This document shows positions 22,932 to 31,844 of a DNA stretch of 36,959 nt, one piece after another. The stretch's first letter is position 1. Each line of letters opens with the position of its first letter. The translations under genes and the position numbers were made by a program. Origin of the DNA: Verrucomicrobiota bacterium (GTDB lineage: Bacteria > Verrucomicrobiota > Verrucomicrobiia > Chthoniobacterales > UBA10450); assembly GCA_003218535.1 (NCBI GenBank), contig QHNV01000044.1, positions 1 to 36,959 of the forward strand, in the 5' to 3' direction. The notes below the pieces were generated by a model that saw only the letters and a program-made list of their open reading frames with translations, was not told the origin of the DNA and did not search any database.

Positions 22932-24385
22932 AGCGAAGCGGCCAGCTTCGCTCGGTCGGCTTTGCCGTTCGCCGTCATCGGAAATGCGTCAAGGAAAACA
23001 AATTTGCGTGGCAGCATGTAGGCTGGAAGCCGCTCGCCGAGTTGTTTGCGCAGCGTGTCGGATAATTCGAAATCCGATTGCTCGCCGCGCGCGTTAAGGA
23101 CAACAAAGGCGGCCAGCGATTGGGCCGCGCCATTTTTGACTACCGGGATTACGACGGCATCCCGCACCTGGGTCAGTACCCGAAGATTTGCTTCGACGTC
23201 ACCGATCTCAATGCGATAGCCATAGAGCTTGATTTGCGCGTCAATACGCCCCTCAAAGAAAAGCAGACCGTCGCGGAACCGCCCCAGGTCGCCAGTACGA
23301 TAAGCGCGCTGACCGCGATGTTGGAAAAAAAAGGCTGCAGTGAGATCGGGGCGTCCAAGGTAACCGGGACTTACGTTCGGTCCTGCGATGATGATTTCGC
23401 CGCGCTCGTTCGCCGGCAGGGCTTCGCCCTTTTCGTTCGCGACGAAAACTTCTGTCCCGGGCATTGGGTGCCCTATCGGGAGGGGCGAATATTTTTCCAA
23501 AATTGCAACGTCGATGCGGACAGAGGTTGTGGCGACTGTCGTCTCGGTCGGGCCATAAGTGTTCCAAACTTCGGCGTTGGGAAAACGTTCCAGCACGCGC
23601 GCGGCAGTCTGCGGCGCCAATGTTTCACCGCAAAAGAGGAAACGCCGCACATAGGGAAGCATTGCCTCATTAAATCTCTCTTCGACGAGGCACATCTGCG
23701 CAAACGAGGGCGTGGAGACCCATGTAGTCGCATTGGAACTGGCCAGCGCGCGGTAAAGCATTTTCGGATTTGCCACAAGATCGCGACTGATATTGAAAAC
23801 GGTACCTCCCGTAACTAGGCTGCTGTACAGAGCCATCACCGAGACATCGAATGAGAAAGGAGGCTGATTTAAAAATATCTCACCCTGCTCCACGAACTTT
23901 TGCTCGGCCAGCATCCAGTCGATGAAATGTTCCAGGCAAGCGAGCGTAATGACAACCCCCTTGGGTTCGCCCGTGCTGCCGCTCGTGAAAAGAATATAAA
24001 ACGGATCGTCGCGCTGCACGTAACTGACGGCGGTCGGCTCGTCTACTGCGGGCATTTGTGCAATCTCTTGCGGTGTGAGGACCAAGGCTGCACGCGAAAT
24101 CGCCAGAACTTTGTCGATGCGCTGTTGGGGAAATGCCGTATCGATCGGCACGTAAGGCCGGCCCGATTTTACCGCGCCCAGGAACGCGATAAGCATTTCC
24201 TGTTCGCGATGCCCAAGTACCGCAATGGGGGCGCGATCATCGCCGAAACGCCCTGCGAAATGAGCAGCCAGCGCATCCGAGCGCCTGCGCAGCTCGCCGT
24301 AGGTTAGGGTTCTGTCGCCGTTAATATATGCGACGGCCTGAGGGGCTACTGCGCCCCAGTGATCGATTCGTTCGAACAGATTCAT
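22928..24385 (-). CDS. dltA: D-alanine--carrier protein ligase DltA
   Basis: DltA activates D-alanine as the adenylate and loads it on the DltC phosphopantetheine arm in the cytoplasm. 485 residues, ANL superfamily: LFTSGSTGEPKGVVIT (P-loop-like A3), WNTYGPTETTVATTS (A5), YRTGDLGRF (A7 hinge Asp region), KLYGYRIEIGDVEANL (A8), and the catalytic Lys in NGKADRAKL (A10). Its context inside dltD-C-X-A-B favours D-alanine over other amino acids. The start codon immediately follows the dltX stop, indicating coupled translation. Confidence 0.93.
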   Translation of the reverse strand: MNLFERIDHWGAVAPQAVAYINGDRTLTYGELRRRSDALAAHFAGRFGDDRAPIAVLGHREQEMLIAFLGAVKSGRPYVPIDTAFPQQRIDKVLAISRAALVLTPQEIAQMPAVDEPTAVSYVQRDDPFYILFTSGSTGEPKGVVITLACLEHFIDWMLAEQKFVEQGEIFLNQPPFSFDVSVMALYSSLVTGGTVFNISRDLVANPKMLYRALASSNATTWVSTPSFAQMCLVEERFNEAMLPYVRRFLFCGETLAPQTAARVLERFPNAEVWNTYGPTETTVATTSVRIDVAILEKYSPLPIGHPMPGTEVFVANEKGEALPANERGEIIIAGPNVSPGYLGRPDLTAAFFFQHRGQRAYRTGDLGRFRDGLLFFEGRIDAQIKLYGYRIEIGDVEANLRVLTQVRDAVVIPVVKNGAAQSLAAFVVLNARGEQSDFELSDTLRKQLGERLPAYMLPRKFVFLDAFPMTANGKADRAKLAASL

Positions 24386-24523
24386 TCAGAAACCCTGATA
24401 AACAAAGGGCGGAGTGGAGAAGTCACCACGGCCATACATGACGATCAGACCCACGATAACGGCGAAGTAGTACAGAATAAGCAGTAATCGCCGCAACGTT
24501 GGATGTTTCTCGATCCAGCTCAC
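24386..24523 (-). CDS. dltX: DltX-like membrane microprotein (45 aa)
   Basis: A GTG-start frame of 45 codons fits exactly between dltC and dltA: its GTGA overlaps the dltC stop and its TGA touches the dltA ATG. The product begins SWIEKHPTLRR, has a single membrane helix LLLILYYFAVIVGLIVMYG, and ends FSTPPFVYQGF. DltX of Gram-positive dlt operons has the same size, a single helix with an LYYFAI-like segment, and a C-terminal aromatic motif F-x-Y-N-E-F whose Tyr relays D-alanine from DltB to DltD. Here the relay Tyr (Tyr42) is kept but Asn-Glu is replaced by Gln-Gly. Size, topology, motif and exact operon fit support the call; it is short enough to be missed by routine gene finders. Confidence 0.88.
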   Translation of the reverse strand: MSWIEKHPTLRRLLLILYYFAVIVGLIVMYGRGDFSTPPFVYQGF

Positions 24524-24771
24524 GCGTGCAACCGGCGCTGGAGATCAGCGATGATTTCGCGTGGCGTTCTCCAGCTTTCCCGCTCGAATTCAGCCGGAGA
24601 AACCTTAATGTTGAATTCGTGCTCGATTGCTACCATCAGTTCAACCGTTCTCATCGAGTCGAGCACCTGACGATCGTACAGAGGCAGATCAAGATTGGCG
24701 TAAACCTCGTCAGTCTCGGCAACAGAGGCCAGAACCTGCAATACTTTGTCGGAAAAACTGGCAGTCATCAT
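24520..24771 (-). CDS. dltC: D-alanyl carrier protein DltC
   Basis: 83 residues of acyl carrier fold with the phosphopantetheine attachment Ser in LDSMRTVELMVAIE, and the C-terminal WRTPREIIADLQRR helix. DltC holds D-alanine as a thioester for DltB. The usual acyl-carrier DSL is DSM here, as in many DltC proteins. Two adjacent ATG codons (24771 and 24768) are possible starts and no Shine-Dalgarno sequence is evident. It follows dltD by 51 bases and overlaps dltX by 4. Confidence 0.92.
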   Translation of the reverse strand: MMTASFSDKVLQVLASVAETDEVYANLDLPLYDRQVLDSMRTVELMVAIEHEFNIKVSPAEFERESWRTPREIIADLQRRLHA

Positions 24772-24822
24772 AAATAACAGGGTGCAGTATCACAACCGGC
24801 CGTTCGGCTAAAATATGCTTTG

Positions 24823-26049
24823 TCAGTTGGATGGGATACGCCCATGAAAGAAATCGTCAAGGGCACGATTGTAAAACATCCATCCTTTCGCGGCAAGGTG
24901 AGCGCTTGGTGCGCCCTCCGGTTGCGGACCTCGATGGTAAAGAAAAGCCGCATCCTCCTCATGCTCGGCAAAATCGGCCAATGTAACATTGTACTGTCGC
25001 GCGAGTGCGCGAAGTTTCTCGTAATAAACAACGCGGGCCAAACGAGAAACCCCCACCTCATCATAATATCGGCTGTCCAGCGGCATACTGAGTAGGAGTG
25101 GCTGGGCGTGAACCTCTGCTAGTGTACGTAATAGCAACTCTAAATCACCCCATTCGCGCGCTCCATTCACGTGCTCGCGAAACCACTCGTCACGAGGGCC
25201 AGCAACCATCTGCCCTTCTGAACGCGACGCCTTGTCCTTTTTGTTGTCATCCTTGTTTGCCTGTCCCAATTCACCGGCTTTTGCAATGAGTCTAGGCCAA
25301 TCTAGCATTCGGGGGCGGCGTGCCGGAACAGATTTGGTCTCACGCAAAATGTAGCTTAATGCCGCGAAATGATCCTGCAGATCCAGCACGGCATCCTGAA
25401 TTTTCCCAAGTGGCCAGACTATGCAGAAAGCGATTTGGTCAAGTCGTCCTCCAGAAGCGAGCCGTTTGAGTGCAAATTCAAGGAGCGGATCTTTTTCCAG
25501 CGTACTTGGAAACTGCACCATTCGGGCAGCGATTGTCCGCTTCAGCTCGAAATCGAGAACATCGCCGAAGGCGAGTTTGCTGGCCGCAAGCAGCGAAAAA
25601 TTTCCTTCGTACCAGTATGGGCTAGTGGCTGGAACCACAAACCAGATCGGTGAAAGCGAGATTGCGAGCTTCTTGCCATGGAGGTCCGAACCAAGCGCGC
25701 CGATTTTTTGCAACATGATCATTGACGTCGCGCCTGCCTTGCCTACAGGCGAAAGTTGAAAGCCGGTTGGCGCGGCGCGAAAAAAGTTTCCTCCCCTTTC
25801 CGGAATCTGGCCGAGCAGTTCCGAGCTACCGTAAAGCGGTAACACGTCTGACGCATGAGCCGCGGCACGTTGGAAGGCAAGACCTTGATTCTTTAGGGAA
25901 AATGCCTCGGGAGCAGTCGCAGAAATCGTACGTTGTTCGACATGGATGGCGATCGCTCGAGCAGCGAACAAAATGACTGCCACGACACCAACGGTGATGA
26001 GAGCTGGAAAAAAATGCGGCATCCCTGCCTTGGCGTCCATGTGTACCAT
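24823..26049 (-). CDS. dltD: DltD-like D-alanyl transfer protein (catalytic Asp not evident)
   Basis: 408 residues, an N-terminal membrane anchor (about 13-34) and an extracytoplasmic SGNH-like domain. LPLYGSSELLGQ contains the nucleophile region (Ser75/Ser76), followed by APTGFQLSPVGKAGATSMIML and LSPIWF, as in DltD. Near the C-terminus HLAAKGWMFYNRALDDFF supplies the conserved His384 with the K-G-W context. In Gram-positive DltD an Asp lies three residues before that His; here that position is Pro381, so the triad looks incomplete or rearranged. An Asp/Lys-rich stretch (NKDDNKKDKASRSEG) is an unusual insert. It is the first gene of the operon; the 321-base region upstream is shared with a divergent glycosyltransferase. 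Confidence 0.87.
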   Translation of the reverse strand: MVHMDAKAGMPHFFPALITVGVVAVILFAARAIAIHVEQRTISATAPEAFSLKNQGLAFQRAAAHASDVLPLYGSSELLGQIPERGGNFFRAAPTGFQLSPVGKAGATSMIMLQKIGALGSDLHGKKLAISLSPIWFVVPATSPYWYEGNFSLLAASKLAFGDVLDFELKRTIAARMVQFPSTLEKDPLLEFALKRLASGGRLDQIAFCIVWPLGKIQDAVLDLQDHFAALSYILRETKSVPARRPRMLDWPRLIAKAGELGQANKDDNKKDKASRSEGQMVAGPRDEWFREHVNGAREWGDLELLLRTLAEVHAQPLLLSMPLDSRYYDEVGVSRLARVVYYEKLRALARQYNVTLADFAEHEEDAAFLYHRGPQPEGAPSAHLAAKGWMFYNRALDDFFHGRIPSN

Positions 26050-26370
26050 GCGGTGGGGATGTTACGGTGGCGACTCAAGGTTGCAAGGAAGGTAAGGTAT
26101 CCGTTTCATGCGGGATGCCGGCGGGCATCTCCTAACTTGGTCACGAGGCGTAAATTACTCACTCCGGTGACGACGACCGGATTTCTTGTTCCTAGTCCTG
26201 ACATCCGGATCGTCAAATTGCACTGGCGCGCACCATCGGTCTTGATAACTTGCGCAGCCATTCTGAAGGGAAATGTCGAACCGTATACTCGAGCCCAGAC
26301 ACTCTTTTTCTGTAGACAGAGAAGAGCCTTTCGGGGCTAGAGAGGTCGGTAGCGGTTCCCAACCAAAAAG
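26050..26370. other. Divergent intergenic region between dltD and a glycosyltransferase
   Basis: No convincing gene. It should hold the promoters of the dlt operon and of the gene at 26371. A short palindrome GGGATGCC/GGCATCTCC with loop GGCG lies at 26112-26131 (one G-T pair), of the same style as the other hairpins here. A poor -35/-10 match for dltD (TTGCAA, 16 bases, TAACAT on the minus strand, about 26067-26094) is too weak to call. Confidence 0.45.
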
Positions 26371-27069
26371 ATGAAGGTCTCAATTGTTATCCCTTGTTAC
26401 AATGAGAAGACTACAATCGAAAGGATTGTCGAAGTCGTTCGCGGTACGTCTGTTGAACACAGGGAAATCATTGTGGTTGATGATTGTTCTCAGGACGGCA
26501 CGCAAGCTGTATTGAGGGAGAAACTTTCTCGGATAGTCGACCAGATCATTTATCACCCCGTCAATCGTGGCAAAGGAGCGGCGTTGCGCAGTGGTTTTGC
26601 AGCCGCAACAGGTGACATCATTTTAGTACAAGACGCGGATCTCGAATACAGCCCCGAAGATTACCCAACTCTATTGGAACCCCTTATCTCAGGCAGAGCG
26701 GATGCTGTGTTTGGCTCACGGTTCATGGGCGGGCGCCCGCATCGTGTTTTGTTCTTCTGGCACATGGTTGGTAACAGATTTTTGACCCTGCTATCTAATA
26801 TGTTTACCAACCTTAACCTGACAGACGTAGAAACCGGCTACAAAGCATTCAGAGCTTCTATTATTAAATCAATTGAGATCGAGGAAGATCGTTTCGGTGT
26901 TGAACCTGAGATTGTCGCAAAACTTGCCCGCATAGGTTGCCGCATCTACGAGGTCGGCATTTCCTATAGCGGCCGCACTTATCGGGAAGGCAAAAAGATA
27001 AATTGGAAGGACGGCGTCAGAGCCATTTACGCGATATTGAAATACAATCTTAAACCACGTCAGATGTGA
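26371..27069 (+). CDS. Family 2 glycosyltransferase, polyprenol-phosphate (DPM1-like) type
   Basis: 232 residues of a single GT-A domain without C-terminal membrane helices. SIVIPCYNEKTTIERIVE opens the fold, VVDDCSQDGT binds the nucleotide, VQDADLEYSPEDY carries the metal-binding DAD, and DVETGYKAFR plus ERFGVEPE-like DRFGVEPEIVAKLA are typical of dolichol/undecaprenol-phosphate mannosyl- or glucosyltransferases. It probably charges a lipid carrier with one sugar for later transfer in the periplasm. The methyltransferase gene downstream overlaps it by 4 bases, so the two work together or are at least co-translated. The sugar cannot be told from the sequence. Confidence 0.88.
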   Translation: MKVSIVIPCYNEKTTIERIVEVVRGTSVEHREIIVVDDCSQDGTQAVLREKLSRIVDQIIYHPVNRGKGAALRSGFAAATGDIILVQDADLEYSPEDYPTLLEPLISGRADAVFGSRFMGGRPHRVLFFWHMVGNRFLTLLSNMFTNLNLTDVETGYKAFRASIIKSIEIEEDRFGVEPEIVAKLARIGCRIYEVGISYSGRTYREGKKINWKDGVRAIYAILKYNLKPRQM

Positions 27070-27758
27070 GCGATCCACAACTAACTTACACTGGCTTGGA
27101 TGTTTTGGAGACCTTGGAGAACGCAACCAATTATAATGCGCTCTTGCTCGATCTCATTCTTCGAAGCGCAGACGGCCGGCGGCGGATGCTCGACTTTGGG
27201 GCTGGCTTGGGAACGTTTTCGAGACTACTTCGAAAGAAGGAGCTGGAGGTAGCCTGTGTTGAACCCGATGCATATCTCTCGGACATCTTGGCTCGTGATG
27301 GATTCCCGACGTTTAGAGATCTAAATCAAGTGCCGGACTCTTCCTTTGAGTTCGTTTTCGCGCTAAACGTGGTGGAGCATATCGAAGACGATTGGACCAC
27401 CGTTTACCAACTCGGCACAAAACTGAAGAAACAAGGCCGACTGTTGATTTATGTTCCGGCCTTTAAATGTCTGTGGACGAGCCTGGACGAAAAGGTGAGA
27501 CACTATCGGCGTTATCGCCGCGACAGTCTGCAGCAGCTGGTGCGCAAAGCAAGGCTCACCGTTCTAGAAAGCGGTTATGTAGATTCACTGGGGTTTTTCG
27601 CTGCTTTGATTTTCAAAATGCTTGGCAGAAACGCGAACCTAACTCCACATGCCGTTGCGTTTTACGATCGCTATGTCGTACCGCCAAGCAGATCGCTGAC
27701 TCCGTTGTTCCGGCGAACCTTTGGAAAGAATGTCTATGTCGTGGCAAGCAAGGATTGA
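27066..27758 (+). CDS. Class I SAM-dependent methyltransferase
   Basis: 230 residues with the Rossmann-like methyltransferase motifs: RRMLDFGAGLGTFSRLL (motif I, SAM binding), acidic VEPDAY at the end of strand 2, FEFVFALNVVEHIEDD (motif with NVVEHI), and GRLLIYVPAFKCLWTSLDE (motif III region). The H-Y-R-R-Y-R-R-D-S-L segment and a C-terminal membrane-proximal region (GFFAALIFKMLG) are common in methyltransferases paired with DPM1-like enzymes. The GTG start at 27066 overlaps the glycosyltransferase stop. The substrate, likely a lipid-linked intermediate, is unknown. Confidence 0.87.
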   Translation: MSDPQLTYTGLDVLETLENATNYNALLLDLILRSADGRRRMLDFGAGLGTFSRLLRKKELEVACVEPDAYLSDILARDGFPTFRDLNQVPDSSFEFVFALNVVEHIEDDWTTVYQLGTKLKKQGRLLIYVPAFKCLWTSLDEKVRHYRRYRRDSLQQLVRKARLTVLESGYVDSLGFFAALIFKMLGRNANLTPHAVAFYDRYVVPPSRSLTPLFRRTFGKNVYVVASKD

Positions 27759-27773
27759 GCAAAGTTGTATTAA

Positions 27774-27956
27774 CTACCTGAACTGAGCGCCGCCGTTTTG
27801 CGCGAATGTTGCGTCGCGCGTAAAAGCAAGCCGGTAACAGGACCGACTGTCGCGTGCCTTCAATAGCGCGACGACACTCGCCTGCTCGCGAATCCATTCG
27901 GGTTCGGCGTCGATCAGTGCAGAGTCCGATCGTCTTTTCCAAGTTCGGTCTCTCAT
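27774..27956 (-). CDS. Candidate small protein (60 aa), unrecognised
   Basis: A 60-codon frame with an ATG preceded by AAAGGAG, a strong Shine-Dalgarno sequence although only about 3-4 bases from the start. The product is highly basic and polar (MRDRTWKRRSDS...), without membrane or motif features. It is antisense to nothing and lies between the methyltransferase gene (convergent) and pgi (divergent). The Shine-Dalgarno sequence is the only positive evidence. It may be a gene fragment. Confidence 0.35.
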   Translation of the reverse strand: MRDRTWKRRSDSALIDAEPEWIREQASVVALLKARDSRSCYRLAFTRDATFAQNGGAQFR

Positions 27957-27994
27957 GATCTCCTTTCAATCGATCAAATTTCGGCTTAGCTGCG

Positions 27995-29575
27995 ATGATG
28001 GCTTCCGCTTCGCTATGGCAGCGTTTTCAGAAATATTTTTTGTACTACCGCGATCTCGATTTCTGCATCGATATCAGCCGGATGAAATTCCCGGACGATT
28101 TTTTTGTGAAAATGCAACCGCTGATTGAAAAAGCATTTTCGGCGATGCGCGATCTGGAGTCGGGAGGAATCGCCAATCCCGATGAAAAGCGCATGGTCGG
28201 TCATTACTGGCTCCGGAATCCAAGGCTTGCGCCTATTGCGGAGATTCGGTCGGAGATCGAAGAAACGATTCAGCGCATCAAAAATTTTGCGGTCGATGTT
28301 CACGCCGGAAAGATCACGCCTGAAAACGGAAAACGCTTTGAGCATATTTTGCTCATCGGCATTGGCGGTTCAGCGCTCGGGCCGCAATTCATAGCGGACG
28401 CGCTCGGTTCGCCGCGCGATCCGATGGACATCTACTTTTTTGATAATACCGATCCGGATGGTTTCGACCGTATTTTCGACAGGATTGAGAACTACCTTTC
28501 GCAAACGCTTGTCGTTGTTGTTTCCAAGTCTGGCGGGACAAAGGAGACACGTAATGGCATGCTCGAAGCGGAGGCAAAATTCACGGCGAAGAAACTTCAA
28601 TTTAGCACGCACGCCGTAGCTGTGACTGGAATCGGAAGCGAGCTGGATAAGTACGCCGAAAAAAATAACTGGCTCGCCCGGTTCCCAATGTACGATTGGA
28701 TCGGCGGGCGCACGTCAGTGATGAGCGCAGTCGGGCTTCTTCCAATGGCATTGGAAGGTTTTGACATCGAAAATTTTCTCACAGGCGCAGCGGCCATGGA
28801 TGAGCACACGCGCGCGCCACATGTGATGCAGAACGCCGCGATGCTTTTGGCGTTAATGTGGTATTACGCGGGTAACGGCAAAGGCGAAAAGGACATGGTG
28901 ATCCTTCCATACAAGGATCGCCTGGCGTTATTCAGCAAATATCTGCAACAACTGGTGATGGAGTCGCTGGGAAAGAAAGAAGATCTCGACAGCAAAGTCG
29001 TGCATCAGGGAATTGCGGTGTACGGCAACAAAGGTTCAACTGATCAGCACGCTTACGTCCAGCAGCTGCGCGACGGCGTGTTGAATTTTTTCGTGACTTT
29101 CATCGAGGTTAACAAGGATCGCCGGAATCCGGCGATTGAGATCGAAGATAGAATTACGAGCGGGGATTATCTTCACGGATTTTTGCGCGGAACGCGAACT
29201 GCCCTGTATGAAAGTGGCCGCGAATCAATCACTCTAAGCATTCCCAACGTCGCCGCGTTCAACGTCGGCGTGTTGATCGCACTTTATGAGCGCGCCGTCG
29301 GTTTCTACGCGTCGCTGGTCAATATCAATGCCTATGATCAGCCGGGTGTAGAGGCCGGAAAGAAAGCGGCGACCAAATTGTTGGAACTTCAAAAAGAAGT
29401 GCGCGCCAAGCTATCAACTGGAACCGGGAAGACCGCTGAAGAAATCGCGCGCTCCATCGATGCCGATCCGGAAGACGTTTTCCACTCGCTGCGGCATCTT
29501 GGAAGCAATGATCCGCACGTTCGGATTGCGGCGGGCGAACAACGAGTGGATGACAGATTTTCGCTGGAAGAATAG
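27995..29575 (+). CDS. pgi: Glucose-6-phosphate isomerase
   Basis: Pgi interconverts glucose-6-phosphate and fructose-6-phosphate. 526 residues. [12 protein letters not shown] and [19 protein letters not shown] bind the sugar phosphate, [18 protein letters not shown] is the PGI signature region, and [18 protein letters not shown] holds the catalytic base and ring-opening His area. After the catalytic domain comes an about 50-residue tail ([20 protein letters not shown]...) resembling a small winged-helix extension, as found in cyanobacterial- and chlamydial-type Pgi. Two ATG codons lie in tandem; the first is used. Single gene; the kinase gene follows after 21 bases, so read-through is possible. 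Confidence 0.96.
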   Translation: MMASASLWQRFQKYFLYYRDLDFCIDISRMKFPDDFFVKMQPLIEKAFSAMRDLESGGIANPDEKRMVGHYWLRNPRLAPIAEIRSEIEETIQRIKNFAVDVHAGKITPENGKRFEHILLIGIGGSALGPQFIADALGSPRDPMDIYFFDNTDPDGFDRIFDRIENYLSQTLVVVVSKSGGTKETRNGMLEAEAKFTAKKLQFSTHAVAVTGIGSELDKYAEKNNWLARFPMYDWIGGRTSVMSAVGLLPMALEGFDIENFLTGAAAMDEHTRAPHVMQNAAMLLALMWYYAGNGKGEKDMVILPYKDRLALFSKYLQQLVMESLGKKEDLDSKVVHQGIAVYGNKGSTDQHAYVQQLRDGVLNFFVTFIEVNKDRRNPAIEIEDRITSGDYLHGFLRGTRTALYESGRESITLSIPNVAAFNVGVLIALYERAVGFYASLVNINAYDQPGVEAGKKAATKLLELQKEVRAKLSTGTGKTAEEIARSIDADPEDVFHSLRHLGSNDPHVRIAAGEQRVDDRFSLEE

Positions 29576-29596
29576 CGGCTTAAGGTATGCGCAAAT

Positions 29597-30313
29597 ATGG
29601 CAGCCGCCACTTCTGAGAATCAGAGTGATTCACTCAGCGTTCCTTGGAACGATGCCGTTCGTTTTATCCGGCAACTCAGTCACGATTTGCGCAACCATTT
29701 AAACGCGATCGAGCTCCAATCGACTTACATCGGTGAGTTGACGGACAATGCAGAGGTTAAGGATGAAATCAAACGGTTGCGCGAAATGATTTCTGGCTTC
29801 ACCACGACTTTGCAAAAGCTGCCGCGAGGATTGGCTGATGTGAAAGCCAGTCTCATCCCGTATCGGGCGGCTGATTTTGTCGAGGATTTGCGCAAGAGAA
29901 TCGACCTCGAGTTCTCAGAAAAGAGTAATCAAATCAGCTGGGATATTCAGCCGGGCGGCGCGCTGTTGCATATCGATCCCGAACTTTTACAGCAGGCATT
30001 CATAGAGCTTTTTGAGAACGCTTTCCAGCACGAGCGCGGCGAAGGAGCACTTGTTTTGACTGCGAGGATCGATAAAAATCACTTTGTATTTGCGCTTCAT
30101 GAGCCAAAAGCGCGATTTGAAAGATCGACGGAACACTGGGGGCGCGAACCGCTCCGGAACATTAGCCATGATCATTATGGCCTTGGCCTGAATCGTGTTC
30201 GCGTTATCGTCAAAGCTAATGGTGGCGAAATGTATGCTAAGTACGATCCAAACGTCTCGGCGCTTGTCACAACGCTCACGATGCCGGCTCACCGGATGAA
30301 TGAGAGCGCTTGA
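29597..30313 (+). CDS. Soluble histidine kinase without a sensor domain
   Basis: 238 residues. The H-box QLSHDLRNHLNAIE places the phosphorylated His at residue 29, right at the N-terminus; a dimerisation helix hairpin follows (to about 80), and then a HATPase_c domain with N-box AFIELFENAFQH and G-box HYGLGLNRVRVIVKANGGEM. The F-box/G1 DxGxG is degenerate (FALHEPKARFE). There is no membrane segment, PAS or GAF domain, so the signal must arrive via a partner protein. The NtrC-type regulator gene starts 77 bases downstream, making a probable two-component pair. Confidence 0.85.
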   Translation: MAAATSENQSDSLSVPWNDAVRFIRQLSHDLRNHLNAIELQSTYIGELTDNAEVKDEIKRLREMISGFTTTLQKLPRGLADVKASLIPYRAADFVEDLRKRIDLEFSEKSNQISWDIQPGGALLHIDPELLQQAFIELFENAFQHERGEGALVLTARIDKNHFVFALHEPKARFERSTEHWGREPLRNISHDHYGLGLNRVRVIVKANGGEMYAKYDPNVSALVTTLTMPAHRMNESA

Positions 30314-30390
30314 GATGCCGTTACGCTCGCGCGCCTTTTGGACAACTGGAACCAGTGGGCAATGCGTAGTAAGAACAGCGCCAACTTGAA

Positions 30391-31791
30391 ATGAAATCCG
30401 AGAATCATCGCATCCTGATCATTGATGACGAGCGTCCGATTCTCATGACCCTCGAAGCGCTTCTGCAACGACATGGTTACCGGGTCGATACTGCGCCCAA
30501 CGCTTCACAGGGATTGAAATTGCTCAAAAGCAAATCGCCGCCGCTCGTTTTACTCGATCTCCAGTTACCCGACGCGGACGGATTGGAGACGCTAGATCGA
30601 ATCAAAGCCGAGCTTCCGGGCATTCAGGTTATTATTTTGACGGCGCATGACTCTTTGAACAATGCGATCGAGTCGATTAAGCGCGGTGCCTATCATTTTA
30701 TCAGCAAGCCATACGCGCCCGAAGAATTACTTAGTTTAATCGAGAAGGCCTTGGAAAAACAGTTCCTCCTGCGCGAAGCAGCACAACTTCGCGAGAGGAC
30801 ACAACAACTCGAAAAACGTCTGGAGATGGCCCAGGCGCAGGCTCCGCCGATTTTTAAAAGCAAACCGATGCGACAAATCGAAGAATTGATCGACGCAATG
30901 GGTCCGTCGGACGCGAACGTGCTCATTCTCGGGGAAAGTGGTGTGGGCAAGGAGATCGTCGCCAACGTGATTCATGCCCGGAGTCGGCGTGCGGGAAAAC
31001 CAATGGTGAAACTAAATTGTGCTGCGTTTCCGCAAACGATGATTGAAGGCGAACTTTTTGGTTATGTGAAGGGTGCGTTTACTGGAGCGGTAAACGATTT
31101 TCCCGGCATGATCGCAGCGGCGGACGGTGGCACACTTTTCCTCGATGAAATATCGGATATGCCTGCGGACTTACAGACGCGTTTTTTGCGTGTGCTCCAG
31201 GAGCATGAATACAGGCACCTTGGCAGCACGGAGATTCTGAAAGCAGACTTTCGCGTAATTGCCTCCACCAATCGACCGATTGCCCAGGCGCTTTCGGAGA
31301 ACCGGTTGCGTTCCGATTTGTATTATCGGCTCAACACATTTCAACTGGAGGTACCTCCGCTCCGCGAGCGTAAGGAAGACATTCCGCCTCTGATCGCCCT
31401 ATTTCTCAGGCAGTTTTCTCAGCAACTCGGGAAGTCCGAACCGGACATCGCGCCAGAGGCATTCCAAAAACTGCTTGATTATGCGTGGCCTGGAAATGTC
31501 CGGGAGCTACAGAACGCGATCGAATACGCGGTGGTGCTGACGCGGCAGGACCTCATCGGCGTGAAAGAGTTGCCCGCCGAAATCCAATTGCCCGTCGTGC
31601 TGCAGCAAACGGGACGTAGTCCGGTAGCTGCCGGACGAACTGGTGTGCAAAGTCTCGACGACGTCGAGCGAAACACGATCCTTCAGGCGTTGGCCGAATG
31701 CCATGGCAACAAGAAGAAAGCGGCGGAACTCCTCGGCATCCAGCGCCCCACGCTCTACAATAAGATGAAGCGTTACGCCATCGAGATCTGA
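30391..31791 (+). CDS. NtrC-family sigma-54-dependent response regulator
   Basis: 466 residues in three parts. The receiver domain (6-120) has IIDDE acidic pocket residues Asp12-Asp13, phosphoacceptor Asp56 in LLDLQLPDADG, Thr in ILTAHD and Lys in ISKPYAPEE. The AAA+ domain (about 155-385) has Walker A GESGVGKE, the sigma-54 contact loop GAFTGA at 228-233, Walker B GGTLFLDEI, and the arginine-finger region. The C-terminal Fis-type helix-turn-helix (about 430-465) contains KKKAAELLGIQRPTLYNKMKR. A coiled linker with Glu/Gln-rich residues (122-150) joins receiver and AAA+. It activates transcription at sigma-54 promoters after phosphorylation, presumably by the upstream kinase. Targets are unknown; glnD downstream hints at nitrogen control. 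Confidence 0.95.
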   Translation: MKSENHRILIIDDERPILMTLEALLQRHGYRVDTAPNASQGLKLLKSKSPPLVLLDLQLPDADGLETLDRIKAELPGIQVIILTAHDSLNNAIESIKRGAYHFISKPYAPEELLSLIEKALEKQFLLREAAQLRERTQQLEKRLEMAQAQAPPIFKSKPMRQIEELIDAMGPSDANVLILGESGVGKEIVANVIHARSRRAGKPMVKLNCAAFPQTMIEGELFGYVKGAFTGAVNDFPGMIAAADGGTLFLDEISDMPADLQTRFLRVLQEHEYRHLGSTEILKADFRVIASTNRPIAQALSENRLRSDLYYRLNTFQLEVPPLRERKEDIPPLIALFLRQFSQQLGKSEPDIAPEAFQKLLDYAWPGNVRELQNAIEYAVVLTRQDLIGVKELPAEIQLPVVLQQTGRSPVAAGRTGVQSLDDVERNTILQALAECHGNKKKAAELLGIQRPTLYNKMKRYAIEI

Positions 31792-31844
31792 TAGATAGTT
31801 TTTCGCTGCTGCTTCGAGTAGGTTTTTTGACTTTCGTCGTTAAG

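Noticed and set aside
23078-23818. A 246-codon frame antisense to dltA
   Set aside because: It mirrors dltA codon structure; dltA has every ANL motif in frame, so the opposite frame is a shadow.
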